DNA of 15,566 nt from Micromonosporaceae bacterium (GCA_019689695.1 JADGHA010000045.1:1-15566); one strand, 5' to 3'; shown: positions 9,189 through 15,566, counted from the first letter of the stretch. Numbers and translations are program-made. Notes: generated by a model from the sequence alone, not told the origin.

Positions 9189-9250
9189 ACCGCCAAGGCA
9201 GCGGACAGCCGCGGCGGCACCGACCCGCCTCGGGAAGGGCGTAGCGACAG

Positions 9251-10183
9251 ATGGTAGGCAACAGCGACCGGGCCGAGGGGTGGACCTCGACGCTGCGGGC
9301 CGAGCAGTCCGCTGTGGACCTCGGTGCCGAACTCGGTCCCGCCGACCCGTCGGCATACACCACCCGCAAGCCGATTCCGGAGCCGATGCCCACCGACCAG
9401 CACGGCCCGGCCCGCATCATCGCGATGGCCAACCAGAAGGGCGGGGTGGGCAAGACCACCACCACGATCAACCTGGGTGCGGCGCTGGCCGAGTACGGCC
9501 GGCGGGTACTGCTGGTGGACTTCGACCCGCAGGGCGCGCTCTCCGTTGGCCTCGGGGTGAACCCGCACACCCTGGACCTGTCCATCTACAACCTGCTGAT
9601 GCAGGACGACATCAGCATCGACGACGTCCTGATCAAGACCGACGTCGCCGGCCTGCACCTGCTGCCGGCCAACATCGACCTGTCCGCAGCGGAGATCCAG
9701 CTCGTCACCGAGGTGGCCCGGGAGATGGCCCTGGCCCGGGTGCTCAAGGCGGTCCGCAAGGATTACGACTTCATCCTCATCGACTGCCAGCCCTCGCTCG
9801 GCCTGCTGGCGATCAACGCGCTGACCGTGTCGCACGGCGTGCTCATCCCGCTGGAGTGCGAGTTCTTCAGCCTGCGTGGGGTGGCGCTGCTGCTGGACAC
9901 GATCGACAAGGTGCGCGAGCGGCTCAACTTCGACCTGGAGCTGGAGGGCATCCTCGCCACCATGTACGACAGCCGCACCACACACTGCCGGCAGGTGCTG
10001 CAGCGGGTGGTGGAGGCGTTCGGCGACAAGGTCTACCAGACGGTGATCACCAAGACGGTGAAGTTCCCCGAGTCGAACGTCGCCGGCACCCCGATCACCT
10101 TGCTCGACCCGGCCTCGTCGGGTGCCCGCAACTACCGCCAGCTCGCGCGTGAGGTGATCGCCGCACAGGTCGAGCGCGGATAG
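9251..10183 (+). CDS. ParA/Soj-family ATPase next to scpAB (orphan ParA)
   Basis: A 310-residue ParA-type ATPase. The deviant Walker A motif KGGVGKTT spans 63-70 with signature Lys63 and Lys68. Walker A' is DFDPQG at 90-95, and Walker B is ILIDCQPS at 175-182 with Asp178. These ATPases dimerise on ATP, bind DNA nonspecifically and position cargo; the C-terminal half matches chromosomal Soj-like proteins. About 55 residues before the ATPase core form a polar, probably disordered extension. No parB follows: the next genes are scpA and scpB, as at Rv1708-Rv1710 of M. tuberculosis, so this is the second, non-origin ParA of actinobacteria whose role is poorly defined. The start is ATG 9251 with GGGAAGGG at 9232-9239 as a somewhat distant ribosome site; ATG at 9386 would remove most of the extension. 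Confidence 0.9.
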   Translation: MVGNSDRAEGWTSTLRAEQSAVDLGAELGPADPSAYTTRKPIPEPMPTDQHGPARIIAMANQKGGVGKTTTTINLGAALAEYGRRVLLVDFDPQGALSVGLGVNPHTLDLSIYNLLMQDDISIDDVLIKTDVAGLHLLPANIDLSAAEIQLVTEVAREMALARVLKAVRKDYDFILIDCQPSLGLLAINALTVSHGVLIPLECEFFSLRGVALLLDTIDKVRERLNFDLELEGILATMYDSRTTHCRQVLQRVVEAFGDKVYQTVITKTVKFPESNVAGTPITLLDPASSGARNYRQLAREVIAAQVERG

Positions 10184-10216
10184 CCGGGGTTGTGCGCTGC
10201 AGCGGGTGGGAGAGGT

Positions 10217-10222
10217 TACCTT
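10217..10222 (+). promoter_or_regulatory. -10 element of a probable leaderless scpA promoter
   Basis: TACCTT matches TANNNT and is followed by exactly six bases (CGAGCG) before the GTG at 10229, the same spacing as at ald. The nearest purine-rich stretch, GGGAGAGG at 10206-10213, is 15 bases from the GTG, too far for a normal ribosome site. Together these favour a leaderless scpA message, besides any read-through from parA. Confidence 0.5.
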
Positions 10223-10228
10223 CGAGCG

Positions 10229-11095
10229 GTGACGGTCGACCCTGCCCCGGCCTCCCAGGGCGGCCCGCAGCGGCCCGCCGACCCGGCGCTGCCCGCGAAC
10301 GGCTTCACGGTGCGGCTGGCCAACTTCACCGGCCCGTTCGACCTGCTGCTGCAGCTGATCGGCAAGCACAAGCTGGACGTCACCGAGGTGGCCCTGCACC
10401 AGGTGACCGACGAGTTCATCGCCTACATCCGGGCCATGGGGGACGCCTGGGACCTGGACGAGGCGAGCGAGTTCCTGGTGGTCGCCGCCACCCTGCTGGA
10501 CCTGAAGGCGGCCCGGCTGCTGCCCGCCGCCGAGGTGGAGGACGAGGAGGACCTCGCCCTGCTGGAGGCGCGCGACCTGCTGTTCGCCCGGCTGCTGCAG
10601 TACAAGGCGTTCAAGGAGGCCGCGGCGTACCTGGCCGAGCTGGAGACCTCGGGCGCACGGCGGCACCCGCGCGCGGTGCCGATGGAGCCCCGGTACGCGC
10701 AGGCCCTGCCCGACCTGGTGCTCGGCATCGGCCCGGAGCGGCTGGCCGCGCTCGCCGCCCGGGCGATGGCGCCCAAGCCCCGTCCGGTAGTGTCGCTCGA
10801 CCACGTCCACCAGGTGCGGGTCAGCGTGCGCGAGCACGCCGCGCTGCTGCGCGACAAGCTGGTCCAGGTGGGCTCGGCGAGTTTCCGCGCGCTGTGCGCG
10901 GACTGCCGGTCCACCCTGGAGGTGGTCGCGCGGTTCCTCGCGCTGCTAGAGCTGTACCGTGAAGGGTTGGTCGGGTTCACGCAGGTGCAGGCGCTGGGGG
11001 AGCTGACCGTGCAGTGGACCGGCGGGGACGCCGCCGGTGACCTGGAGATCGACGAGTACGCCGGCGCGCCGGTGGAGCCGGGCCCAAGGTCGTGA
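10229..11095 (+). CDS. scpA: Segregation and condensation protein A
   Basis: The kleisin of the bacterial SMC-ScpA-ScpB condensin, bridging SMC heads and binding an ScpB dimer to organise and segregate the chromosome. It has 288 residues from the GTG. The N-terminal kleisin signature is NFTGPFDLLLQLI at 32-44, followed by the helical region (DEFIAYIRAM, EFLVVAATLLDLKAARLL). Acidic residues EVEDEEDLALLEARD at 102-116 lead into the linker, and the C-terminal winged-helix part spans about 215-270 (VEVVARFLALLELYREGLV-like region, ending LTVQW). The first 25 residues are a Pro/Ala-rich lead. The start is set at GTG 10229 from the promoter geometry; an upstream TTG at 10190 would place the -10 element inside the gene and adds residues without family similarity. 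scpB follows after 65 bases. Confidence 0.94.
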   Translation: MTVDPAPASQGGPQRPADPALPANGFTVRLANFTGPFDLLLQLIGKHKLDVTEVALHQVTDEFIAYIRAMGDAWDLDEASEFLVVAATLLDLKAARLLPAAEVEDEEDLALLEARDLLFARLLQYKAFKEAAAYLAELETSGARRHPRAVPMEPRYAQALPDLVLGIGPERLAALAARAMAPKPRPVVSLDHVHQVRVSVREHAALLRDKLVQVGSASFRALCADCRSTLEVVARFLALLELYREGLVGFTQVQALGELTVQWTGGDAAGDLEIDEYAGAPVEPGPRS

Positions 11096-11160
11096 CCGCG
11101 GCCCGCGCGATGCCGCGCGCAGTCGCCGCGAACGGGTGAACCGGCGGGAGGAGAAGCAGG

Positions 11161-12330
11161 GTGGGCAGCGACGACCGTGGGCGGTCGCTCGCCGACGAGG
11201 CGGCGAGCTGGGTGCCGCCGTGGCTGCGGGTGGCGCCGGCCGGCGGGGCACGGCCGGAGGCCACCGCGAACGGGGCCGAGAGGACCAGGGAGGCCTTGCC
11301 GGCCACGGACCGGGCTGAGGAGGGCGGGGAAGACCTTGCCGCCGCCGAGGCCGAGGACGCCGCGGCTATTGCGGGCGACGACGCCCTGGCGGCTGCAGGC
11401 GGGGCAGACGACGCCCTGGCGGCTGCGGGCGGGGCTGACGACGCCCTGGCGGCTGCGGGCGGGGCTGAGGATGGCGGCGAGGTGCTTGCCGCCGCCGAGG
11501 CCGATGACGCTGTGACTCTTGTAGGCGACGACGCCGTGGCCGCCGACCAGGCGTACACGGACGCGCCGGGCGACGAGGCCGCCGAGGCGCTGGCCGGCGC
11601 GGCCGCCGAGCCGCTGGGCGACGCCGCGGCCGAGCCCCCGGGCGACGAGGCCGCCGAGTCCCCGGTCGACGAGGCCGAGATCCGTGCCGAGGAGCCCGAT
11701 CTCCCACTCGCCGGCACCGCACCCGGGCAGGTCGAGTCGCCCCGGCCGGACGAGGAGGCATCTTCCGGACCGCTGGCCCTGGTCGCGGACGCGGAGCTGC
11801 GCGGTGCGCTGGAGGCCATCCTCCTGGTGGTGGAGGAGCCGGTCAGCGAGGCGACCCTGGCGCAGGTGCTCCAGCAGCCGACCGAACGGGTCGCCGAGCT
11901 GCTCAGCGGGCTCGCCGCCGAGTACGAGTCGACCGGCCGGGGGTTCGAGCTGCGCAAGGCGGCCGGCGGTTGGCGGCTCTACACCCGCCCGCAGTACGCC
12001 CAGTATGTGGAGCGGTTCGTCCTGGACGGGCAGCAGGTGCGGCTGACCCAGGCGGCGCTGGAGACGCTCGCCGTCATCGCCTACAAGCAGCCGGTGACGC
12101 GCTCCCGGATCTCGGCGATCCGCGGCGTCAACTGCGACGGCGTGATCCGTACCCTGGTCTCCCGTGGCCTGGTCGAGGAGTGCGGCACCGAACCGGACAG
12201 CGGCGCCTTCCTGTACCGGACCACAACCCTGTTCCTGGAGAAGCTGGGCCTGAACTCGGTGGAGGAGCTGCCACCGCTGGCCCCGTTCCTGCCCGACGAC
12301 GTGGATGAGATCAGCGATGCCCCACGCTGA
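11161..12330 (+). CDS. scpB: Segregation and condensation protein B with long acidic N-terminal extension
   Basis: ScpB forms a dimer of two winged-helix domains that binds the ScpA middle region in the SMC complex. The family part is residues 205-385: LRGALEAILLVVEEPVSEATLA, GFELRKAAGGWRLYTRPQ, then LTQAALETLAVIAYKQPVTR and IRGVNCDGVIRTLVSRGLVEE in the second winged helix. Most ScpB proteins are about 180-250 residues; this one has 389. The extra about 200 N-terminal residues are Ala/Gly/Asp/Glu-rich, strongly acidic, presumably disordered, and built from repeats (see separate entries). The start is GTG 11161, fixed by GGGAGGAG at 11146-11153 with seven-base spacing; the line ADEAASWVPPWLR directly after it looks like genuine coding sequence. 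The 3' end overlaps the next gene by 14-26 bases. Confidence 0.92.
   Translation: MGSDDRGRSLADEAASWVPPWLRVAPAGGARPEATANGAERTREALPATDRAEEGGEDLAAAEAEDAAAIAGDDALAAAGGADDALAAAGGADDALAAAGGAEDGGEVLAAAEADDAVTLVGDDAVAADQAYTDAPGDEAAEALAGAAAEPLGDAAAEPPGDEAAESPVDEAEIRAEEPDLPLAGTAPGQVESPRPDEEASSGPLALVADAELRGALEAILLVVEEPVSEATLAQVLQQPTERVAELLSGLAAEYESTGRGFELRKAAGGWRLYTRPQYAQYVERFVLDGQQVRLTQAALETLAVIAYKQPVTRSRISAIRGVNCDGVIRTLVSRGLVEECGTEPDSGAFLYRTTTLFLEKLGLNSVEELPPLAPFLPDDVDEISDAPR
11314..11553 (+). repeat. Imperfect 150-bp-period duplication inside scpB
   Basis: Residues 52-81 (11314-11403) and 102-131 (11464-11553) align without gaps at an offset of exactly 50 residues, sharing AE-GGE-LAAAEA-DA and GDDA-AA. 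The shared bases include CTTGCCGCCGCCGAGGCCGA in both copies. The 30-bp triplet lies mostly between them, giving a nested repeat. A third, looser set of GDEAAE/GDAAAE words follows at residues 137-166. Confidence 0.75.
11377..11466 (+). repeat. Three tandem 30-bp repeats inside scpB
   Basis: Three contiguous, nearly identical 30-base units (11377-11406, 11407-11436, 11437-11466) each encode DDALAAAGGA or a one-residue variant (residues 73-102). They are in frame, so copy-number changes would alter protein length by ten residues without breaking it. The low divergence at the base level suggests recent expansion. Confidence 0.9.
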
Positions 12331-13066
12331 GCGCACCGCCGCCCCCGGCGCCGTGCGGCTGCAGAAGGTCCTGGCCAGCGCCGGCGTGGGCTCCCGCCGG
12401 GCCAGCGAGGAGCTGATCGCTGCGGGGCGGGTGACCGTCGACGGCCGGGTGGCCCGCCTCGGCGACAAGGTGGACCCGGCCACCGCCGTGATCCACGTGG
12501 ACGGCGAGCGGGTCGTGACCAACACCCGGCTGGCCTACCTGGCGATGAACAAGCCGGCCGGCGTCGTCTCCACGATGGCCGACGAGCGGGGCCGGGCCGC
12601 CCTCGCCGACTACCTGGGCAGCGTCTCCGAGCGCGTCTACCACGTCGGCCGGCTGGACGCCAACAGCGAAGGGCTGCTGCTGCTCACCAACGACGGGGAC
12701 CTGGCCCACCGGCTCATGCACCCGTCGTACGAGGTTCCGAAGACGTACGTGTGCGAGGTGGCCGGCCCGCTGCCGCGCGCCGTCGGGCGCCAGCTGCTGG
12801 CCGGAGTGGAGCTGGCGGACGGGCCGGTGCGGGTGGACTCCTTCCGCGTGCTCGACGCCATCGACCGGACCGCACTGGTCGAGGTGGTCCTGCACGAGGG
12901 CCGCAAGCACGTGGTCCGCCGGATGTTCGACGAGGTGGGGCACCCGGTGTTCCGCCTGGTGCGTACCGCCATCGGCCCGATCCGGCTCGGCGACCTGAAA
13001 CCCGGCCGGGTCCGCCGGCTCAACCGGGCGGAGGTGGCTGCGTTGTTCAAAGCCGTGGGTGGCTGA
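12305..13066 (+). CDS. Ribosomal large-subunit pseudouridine synthase (RluB/RsuA family)
   Basis: Converts specific uridines of 23S rRNA to pseudouridine; actinobacterial members next to scpB are usually annotated RluB. It has 253 residues. The S4 RNA-binding domain is at about 18-75 (VRLQKVLASAGVGSRRASEELI, then GRVTVDG). The catalytic domain follows, with YLAMNKPAGVVST at 78-90, the active-site Asp118 in VGRLDANSEGLLLLTNDGDL, and the family C-terminal motif HEGRKHVVRRMFDEVGHPV at 197-215. RluB and RluE/RsuA type cannot be separated with certainty by eye. Start: ATG 12305 or ATG 12317, both inside the end of scpB; 12317 has a partial GATGAG ribosome site, and neither is decisive. Translation is probably coupled to scpB. 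Confidence 0.9.
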   Translation: MRSAMPHAERTAAPGAVRLQKVLASAGVGSRRASEELIAAGRVTVDGRVARLGDKVDPATAVIHVDGERVVTNTRLAYLAMNKPAGVVSTMADERGRAALADYLGSVSERVYHVGRLDANSEGLLLLTNDGDLAHRLMHPSYEVPKTYVCEVAGPLPRAVGRQLLAGVELADGPVRVDSFRVLDAIDRTALVEVVLHEGRKHVVRRMFDEVGHPVFRLVRTAIGPIRLGDLKPGRVRRLNRAEVAALFKAVGG

Positions 13067-13163
13067 ATGGGCGCCTGCCAGACCGGGCATGATTGGGTGA
13101 GCGGCAGCTACGCGACCGCTGGCTGCGGGCGATCGATGGCGGGCACGAGAAAGGACGCGGGGC
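13067..13163 (+). other. Gap between pseudouridine synthase gene and cmk
   Basis: A 97-base gap with no good TANNNT element at promoter distance from cmk and no terminator-like hairpin that I can find, so read-through from the parA-scpAB region into cmk is plausible. AAAGGA at 13150-13155 is the cmk ribosome site. Confidence 0.4.
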
Positions 13164-13832
13164 GTGGACCGTTGTGTGGTGGCCGTAGACGGACCGTCTG
13201 GTTCCGGCAAGTCGACGGTTTCCAAGCGACTGGCCGTATCGATCGGCGCGCGCTACCTCGATACCGGCGCGATGTACCGCGCGGTGACCTGGGCGGTCCT
13301 GCGGGACGGCGTGGACCCGCAGGACGCCGACGCGGTGGCGAAGGTGGCCGGCGGTATCGACCTGTTCGTCGGCACCGACCCGCTCAACCCGCACGTGCGC
13401 GTTGACGGCGTACCGGTCGACAAGGAGATCCGCGGCCCGGAGGTGACCGGCGCGGTCTCCGCCGTCGCCGCGGTACCGGCAGTGCGCCAGCTCATGGTGG
13501 CCCGGCAGCGCGACATCATCGCGACCGCGCGCCGCATCGTGGTCGAGGGCCGCGACATCGGCACGGTCGTGGCGCCTGACGCGGAGCTGAAGGTTTTCCT
13601 CACCGCCTCCGCCGACGAGCGGGCCCGCCGGCGCAGCCTGGAGATCGCCGCCGACGTCCATGCCACCGCCGCCGACATGGCCCGCCGGGACCGGCTCGAC
13701 TCGACCCGCACGCTCAGCCCCACCCAGCAGGCGCCGGACGCAATCGAGCTGGACACCACGGCGCTCGGCATCGACGAGGTCGTCTCCACCCTGCGCGACA
13801 TGCTGGACAGGCGCAAGGCCAATGCCCGCTGA
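13164..13832 (+). CDS. cmk: Cytidylate kinase
   Basis: Phosphorylates CMP and dCMP to the diphosphates with ATP, recycling nucleotides from RNA and lipid turnover. It has 222 residues, the normal length. P-loop GPSGSGKST is at 10-18, followed by the family motif YLDTGAMYRA at 31-40. VEGRDIGTVVAPDA at 127-140 is the CMP-binding core, the arginine-rich lid is ADERARRR at 150-157, and the C-terminal signature is RDRLDSTR to DAIELDTT at 175-199. The GTG at 13164 follows AAAGGA with eight-base spacing. The gene overlaps der by 11 bases, and the cmk-der order is a widespread actinobacterial pairing. Confidence 0.96.
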   Translation: MDRCVVAVDGPSGSGKSTVSKRLAVSIGARYLDTGAMYRAVTWAVLRDGVDPQDADAVAKVAGGIDLFVGTDPLNPHVRVDGVPVDKEIRGPEVTGAVSAVAAVPAVRQLMVARQRDIIATARRIVVEGRDIGTVVAPDAELKVFLTASADERARRRSLEIAADVHATAADMARRDRLDSTRTLSPTQQAPDAIELDTTALGIDEVVSTLRDMLDRRKANAR

Positions 13833-15216
13833 CGCCGACGCCGTAGCGCCGGCCAGCCTGGACGACACGGATACGGCGCACTGGCGCGGCGGTCCGGTGC
13901 CGGTGGTGGCCGTGGTGGGCCGGCCGAACGTCGGCAAATCCACTTTGGTCAACCGGATACTGGGGCGGCGGCAGGCCGTCGTGGAGGACGTCCCGGGCGT
14001 GACCCGCGACCGGGTCGCCTACGACGCGCAATGGTCCGGCCGGCGGTTCACCGTGGTGGACACCGGCGGCTGGGAGCCGGACGCCAAGGACCGCGCCGCA
14101 GCCATCGCCGCACAGGCCGAGGCCGCCGTCGCCACCGCCGACGTCGTCCTGTTCGTTGTGGACGCCGTGGTCGGCGCGACCGATGTGGACACTGCCGCGG
14201 TGAAGATGCTGCGCCGCAGCGCCAAGCCCGTCCTGCTGGTGGCGAACAAGGCGGACAACGCCGCCATCGAGCTGGAGGCGGCAACACTGTGGTCGCTGGG
14301 CCTCGGCCAGCCGTACCCGGTGTCGGCGCTGCACGGCCGGGGGGCGGGCGAGCTGCTCGACGCCGTCCTCGACGTGCTCCCGCAGGCGCCGCCCGAGCAG
14401 CCTTCGCCGCCGCGCGGCCCGCGCCGGGTGGCCCTGGTCGGCCGCCCCAACGTCGGCAAGTCCAGCCTGCTCAACCGGCTGGCCCGCGAGGAGCGGGCGG
14501 TGGTGGACGCGGTCGCCGGCACCACGGTGGATCCGGTGGACAGCCTGGTCGAGATCGGCGGCGAAACCTGGCACCTGGTGGACACCGCCGGCCTGCGGCG
14601 CAAGGTCGGCACCGCCAGCGGCACGGAGTACTACGCCAGCCTGCGCACCGCCGGCGCGATCGAGGCCGCCGAGGTGGCCGTCGTCCTGCTCGACGCCACC
14701 GAGCCGATCAGCGAACAGGACCAGCGCATCCTGACGATGGTCACGGAGGCGGGGCGGGCCCTGGTGCTGGCGTTCAACAAGTGGGACCTGATGGACCCGG
14801 ACCGCCGCTACTACCTGGATCGCGAGATCGACCGGGAGCTGCGGCGGATCCCCTGGGCGATCCGGCTGAACGTCTCCGCGAAGACCGGCCGCGGGGTGGA
14901 GAAGCTGGCCCCGGCCATGCGGACAGCGCTGGCCAGTTGGGAGAAGCGGATCCCGACCGGCCAGCTCAACCAGTGGCTCACGACTCTGACGCAGGGCACC
15001 CCGCACCCGGTCCGCGGCGGGCGGGCACCACGGGTGCTGTTCGCGACCCAGCCGGGCACCTGCCCGCCGCGGTTCGTCCTGTTCACGTCCGGGCAGCTCG
15101 ACACGGCGTACGTGCGGTTCATCGAGCGCAAGCTGCGCGAGGAGTACGGCTTCGAAGGCAGCCCGGTGGACATCGCGGTCCGCCCGCGCAAGCGGCAGGG
15201 CGGCCGGCAGCGGTAG
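13822..15216 (+). CDS. der: Double-domain GTPase Der (EngA)
   Basis: Essential tandem GTPase needed for 50S ribosomal subunit assembly. It has 464 residues with two G domains and a KH-like C-terminal domain. Domain 1: GRPNVGKST at 33-41, DTGG at 80-83, NKAD at 142-145. Domain 2: GRPNVGKSS at 207-215, DTAG at 254-257, NKWD at 319-322, SAK at 352-354. The KH-like domain is about 375-455 (IPTGQLNQWL, PPRFVLFTSG, FIERKLREEYGFEGSPVDI). The ends are basic (RPRKRQGGRQR). A polar 25-residue lead precedes domain 1. The ATG at 13822 lies inside the end of cmk, with AAGG three bases before it; a longer in-frame reading upstream is only the cmk shadow. Confidence 0.97.
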   Translation: MPADADAVAPASLDDTDTAHWRGGPVPVVAVVGRPNVGKSTLVNRILGRRQAVVEDVPGVTRDRVAYDAQWSGRRFTVVDTGGWEPDAKDRAAAIAAQAEAAVATADVVLFVVDAVVGATDVDTAAVKMLRRSAKPVLLVANKADNAAIELEAATLWSLGLGQPYPVSALHGRGAGELLDAVLDVLPQAPPEQPSPPRGPRRVALVGRPNVGKSSLLNRLAREERAVVDAVAGTTVDPVDSLVEIGGETWHLVDTAGLRRKVGTASGTEYYASLRTAGAIEAAEVAVVLLDATEPISEQDQRILTMVTEAGRALVLAFNKWDLMDPDRRYYLDREIDRELRRIPWAIRLNVSAKTGRGVEKLAPAMRTALASWEKRIPTGQLNQWLTTLTQGTPHPVRGGRAPRVLFATQPGTCPPRFVLFTSGQLDTAYVRFIERKLREEYGFEGSPVDIAVRPRKRQGGRQR

Positions 15217-15247
15217 GGGCCGCGCGCTGGAGCGGCGGGATCTGCGC

Positions 15248-15253
15248 TAGGCT
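15248..15253 (+). promoter_or_regulatory. Candidate -10 element for tRNA-Pro
   Basis: TAGGCT fits TANNNT and is placed to start a transcript near 15260, about 28 bases before the mature tRNA. TAGGTT at 15271-15276 is a second, closer match. No clear -35 is visible for either. Confidence 0.3.
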
Positions 15254-15263
15254 GTATCGGCAC

Positions 15264-15285
15264 CCGCGGGTAGGTTGTCCCGCGG
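15264..15285 (+). terminator. Hairpin between der and tRNA-Pro
   Basis: CCGCGGG (15264-15270) pairs with CCCGCGG (15279-15285) around an eight-base loop. It ends two bases before the tRNA acceptor stem. It may end the cmk-der transcript or, if the tRNA is transcribed through it, form a stem in the precursor leader next to the RNase P cut site. Confidence 0.4.
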
Positions 15286-15287
15286 CA

Positions 15288-15361
<74 letters not shown>

Positions 15362-15446
15362 CGCAGGTCAGGGGGTATTTTCCATCGATGGATTTACCCG
15401 CTCTGGGGACCAGGGTGACTAACTGAGTGACTAGTGCTTCTCGCTG
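15362..15446. other. Lower-GC non-coding stretch after tRNA-Pro
   Basis: About 85 bases, clearly poorer in G/C than the rest of the window. Besides the inverted repeat it has a direct repeat GTGACTA (15415-15421 and 15427-15433) and an ACTAAC/GTTAGT inverted pair (15418-15423 with 15446-15451). No gene is seen. No second copy of the tRNA 3' end is present within the window. Confidence 0.5.
15373..15399. repeat. Imperfect inverted repeat just after tRNA-Pro
   Basis: GGGTA (15373-15377) pairs with TACCC (15395-15399) outside a perfect 12-base palindrome TCCATCGATGGA (15381-15392), with small TTT/TT internal loops. It starts 12 bases after the tRNA. It could act as the tRNA terminator, as a recombinase or regulator site, or be part of a mobile-element end. 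Confidence 0.5.
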
Positions 15447-15566
15447 TTAGTTCTTCGGGGGTGTGGTCCAGGCGGTGAGGTAGAGGCCGCAGGCGGTGTC
15501 GAGGGCGTCTTCGGGGCAAACTTCAGCACCGCCAGCATCACCGCCGGGTCATACGCCGCGCCGCCC
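15447..15566 (-). pseudogene. Frameshifted 3' end of an unidentified gene, possibly a transposase remnant
   Basis: On the minus strand two frames show coding character in succession. From the window edge one frame reads GGAAYDPAVMLAVLKFAP with G/C at nearly every third position. After about 15513-15516 that signal moves to the next frame, which reads EDALDTACGLYLTAWTTPPKN and ends at TAA (15449-15447). A single missing base in the CCCC run at 15513-15516 would join them. The AYDPAVMLAVL stretch loosely resembles the start of DUF772-type insertion-sequence transposases, but the second part does not, so the gene could also be a fused or deleted element. If unshifted, the first frame runs on to TAG at 15433-15431 with poor codon use. 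The rest lies outside the window. Confidence 0.4.

Noticed and set aside
10190..10228. Upstream TTG start for scpA
   Set aside because: It would add 13 residues without family similarity and place the likely promoter element inside the gene.
11377..11466. Repeat block considered as a CRISPR array
   Set aside because: Units are contiguous without spacers, in frame within scpB, and only three copies.
10423..12525. 700-residue minus-strand open frame opposite scpA and scpB
   Set aside because: The translation is low-complexity and matches the complement of scpA/scpB; the apparent repeats in it are just the antisense of the scpB repeats.
13660..13821. 54-residue N-terminal extension of der
   Set aside because: It is an off-frame reading of the cmk 3' end; the ATG at 13822 gives the normal Der layout.

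Overview
The window is very GC-rich DNA with dense plus-strand genes, frequent GTG/TTG starts and many start/stop overlaps. The gene order (envelope genes, pyrG, an ADP-ribose pyrophosphatase-type Nudix gene, xerD, an orphan parA, scpA, scpB, an rluB-type pseudouridine synthase gene, cmk, der) is the conserved actinobacterial block also seen around Rv1699-Rv1713 of Mycobacterium tuberculosis. The extra ald gene and the envelope genes before pyrG suggest Micromonosporaceae (Micromonospora/Salinispora/Actinoplanes type). That family assignment is inference; membership of the high-GC Actinomycetota is firm.

Layout. (1) 1-3673: three overlapping envelope genes: the tail of a membrane protein, a GT4-type glycosyltransferase, and a 733-residue membrane protein with a phosphatase-like outer domain and about ten membrane segments. 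(2) 3872-6213: CTP synthase overlapping by one codon a Nudix hydrolase. (3) 6256-6804: the only clear minus-strand gene, a signal-peptide-bearing SnoaL-like protein (COG4922 type), convergent with the Nudix gene across a hairpin and divergent from ald. (4) 7010-9041: alanine dehydrogenase overlapping xerD. (5) 9251-13066: ParA-family ATPase, ScpA, ScpB and a ribosomal large-subunit pseudouridine synthase. (6) 13164-15216: cytidylate kinase overlapping the GTPase Der. (7) 15288-15361: tRNA-Pro(GGG), followed by lower-GC, inverted-repeat-rich DNA and a frameshifted minus-strand coding remnant reaching the window edge.

Functionally this is mostly housekeeping: envelope assembly, CTP and CMP metabolism, alanine/NADH balance, dimer resolution (XerD), segregation and condensation (ParA, ScpA, ScpB acting with SMC encoded elsewhere), and ribosome maturation (pseudouridine synthase, Der). 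I found no convincing new multi-gene system. The points most worth a second look are: a roughly 200-residue acidic, repeat-built N-terminal extension on ScpB containing a 30-bp triplet repeat; the same leaderless promoter-to-GTG geometry at ald and scpA; an exported SnoaL-like gene with a 14-bp palindrome in its leader; the phosphatase-like membrane protein paired with a glycosyltransferase; and a probable decayed-element edge beside tRNA-Pro.
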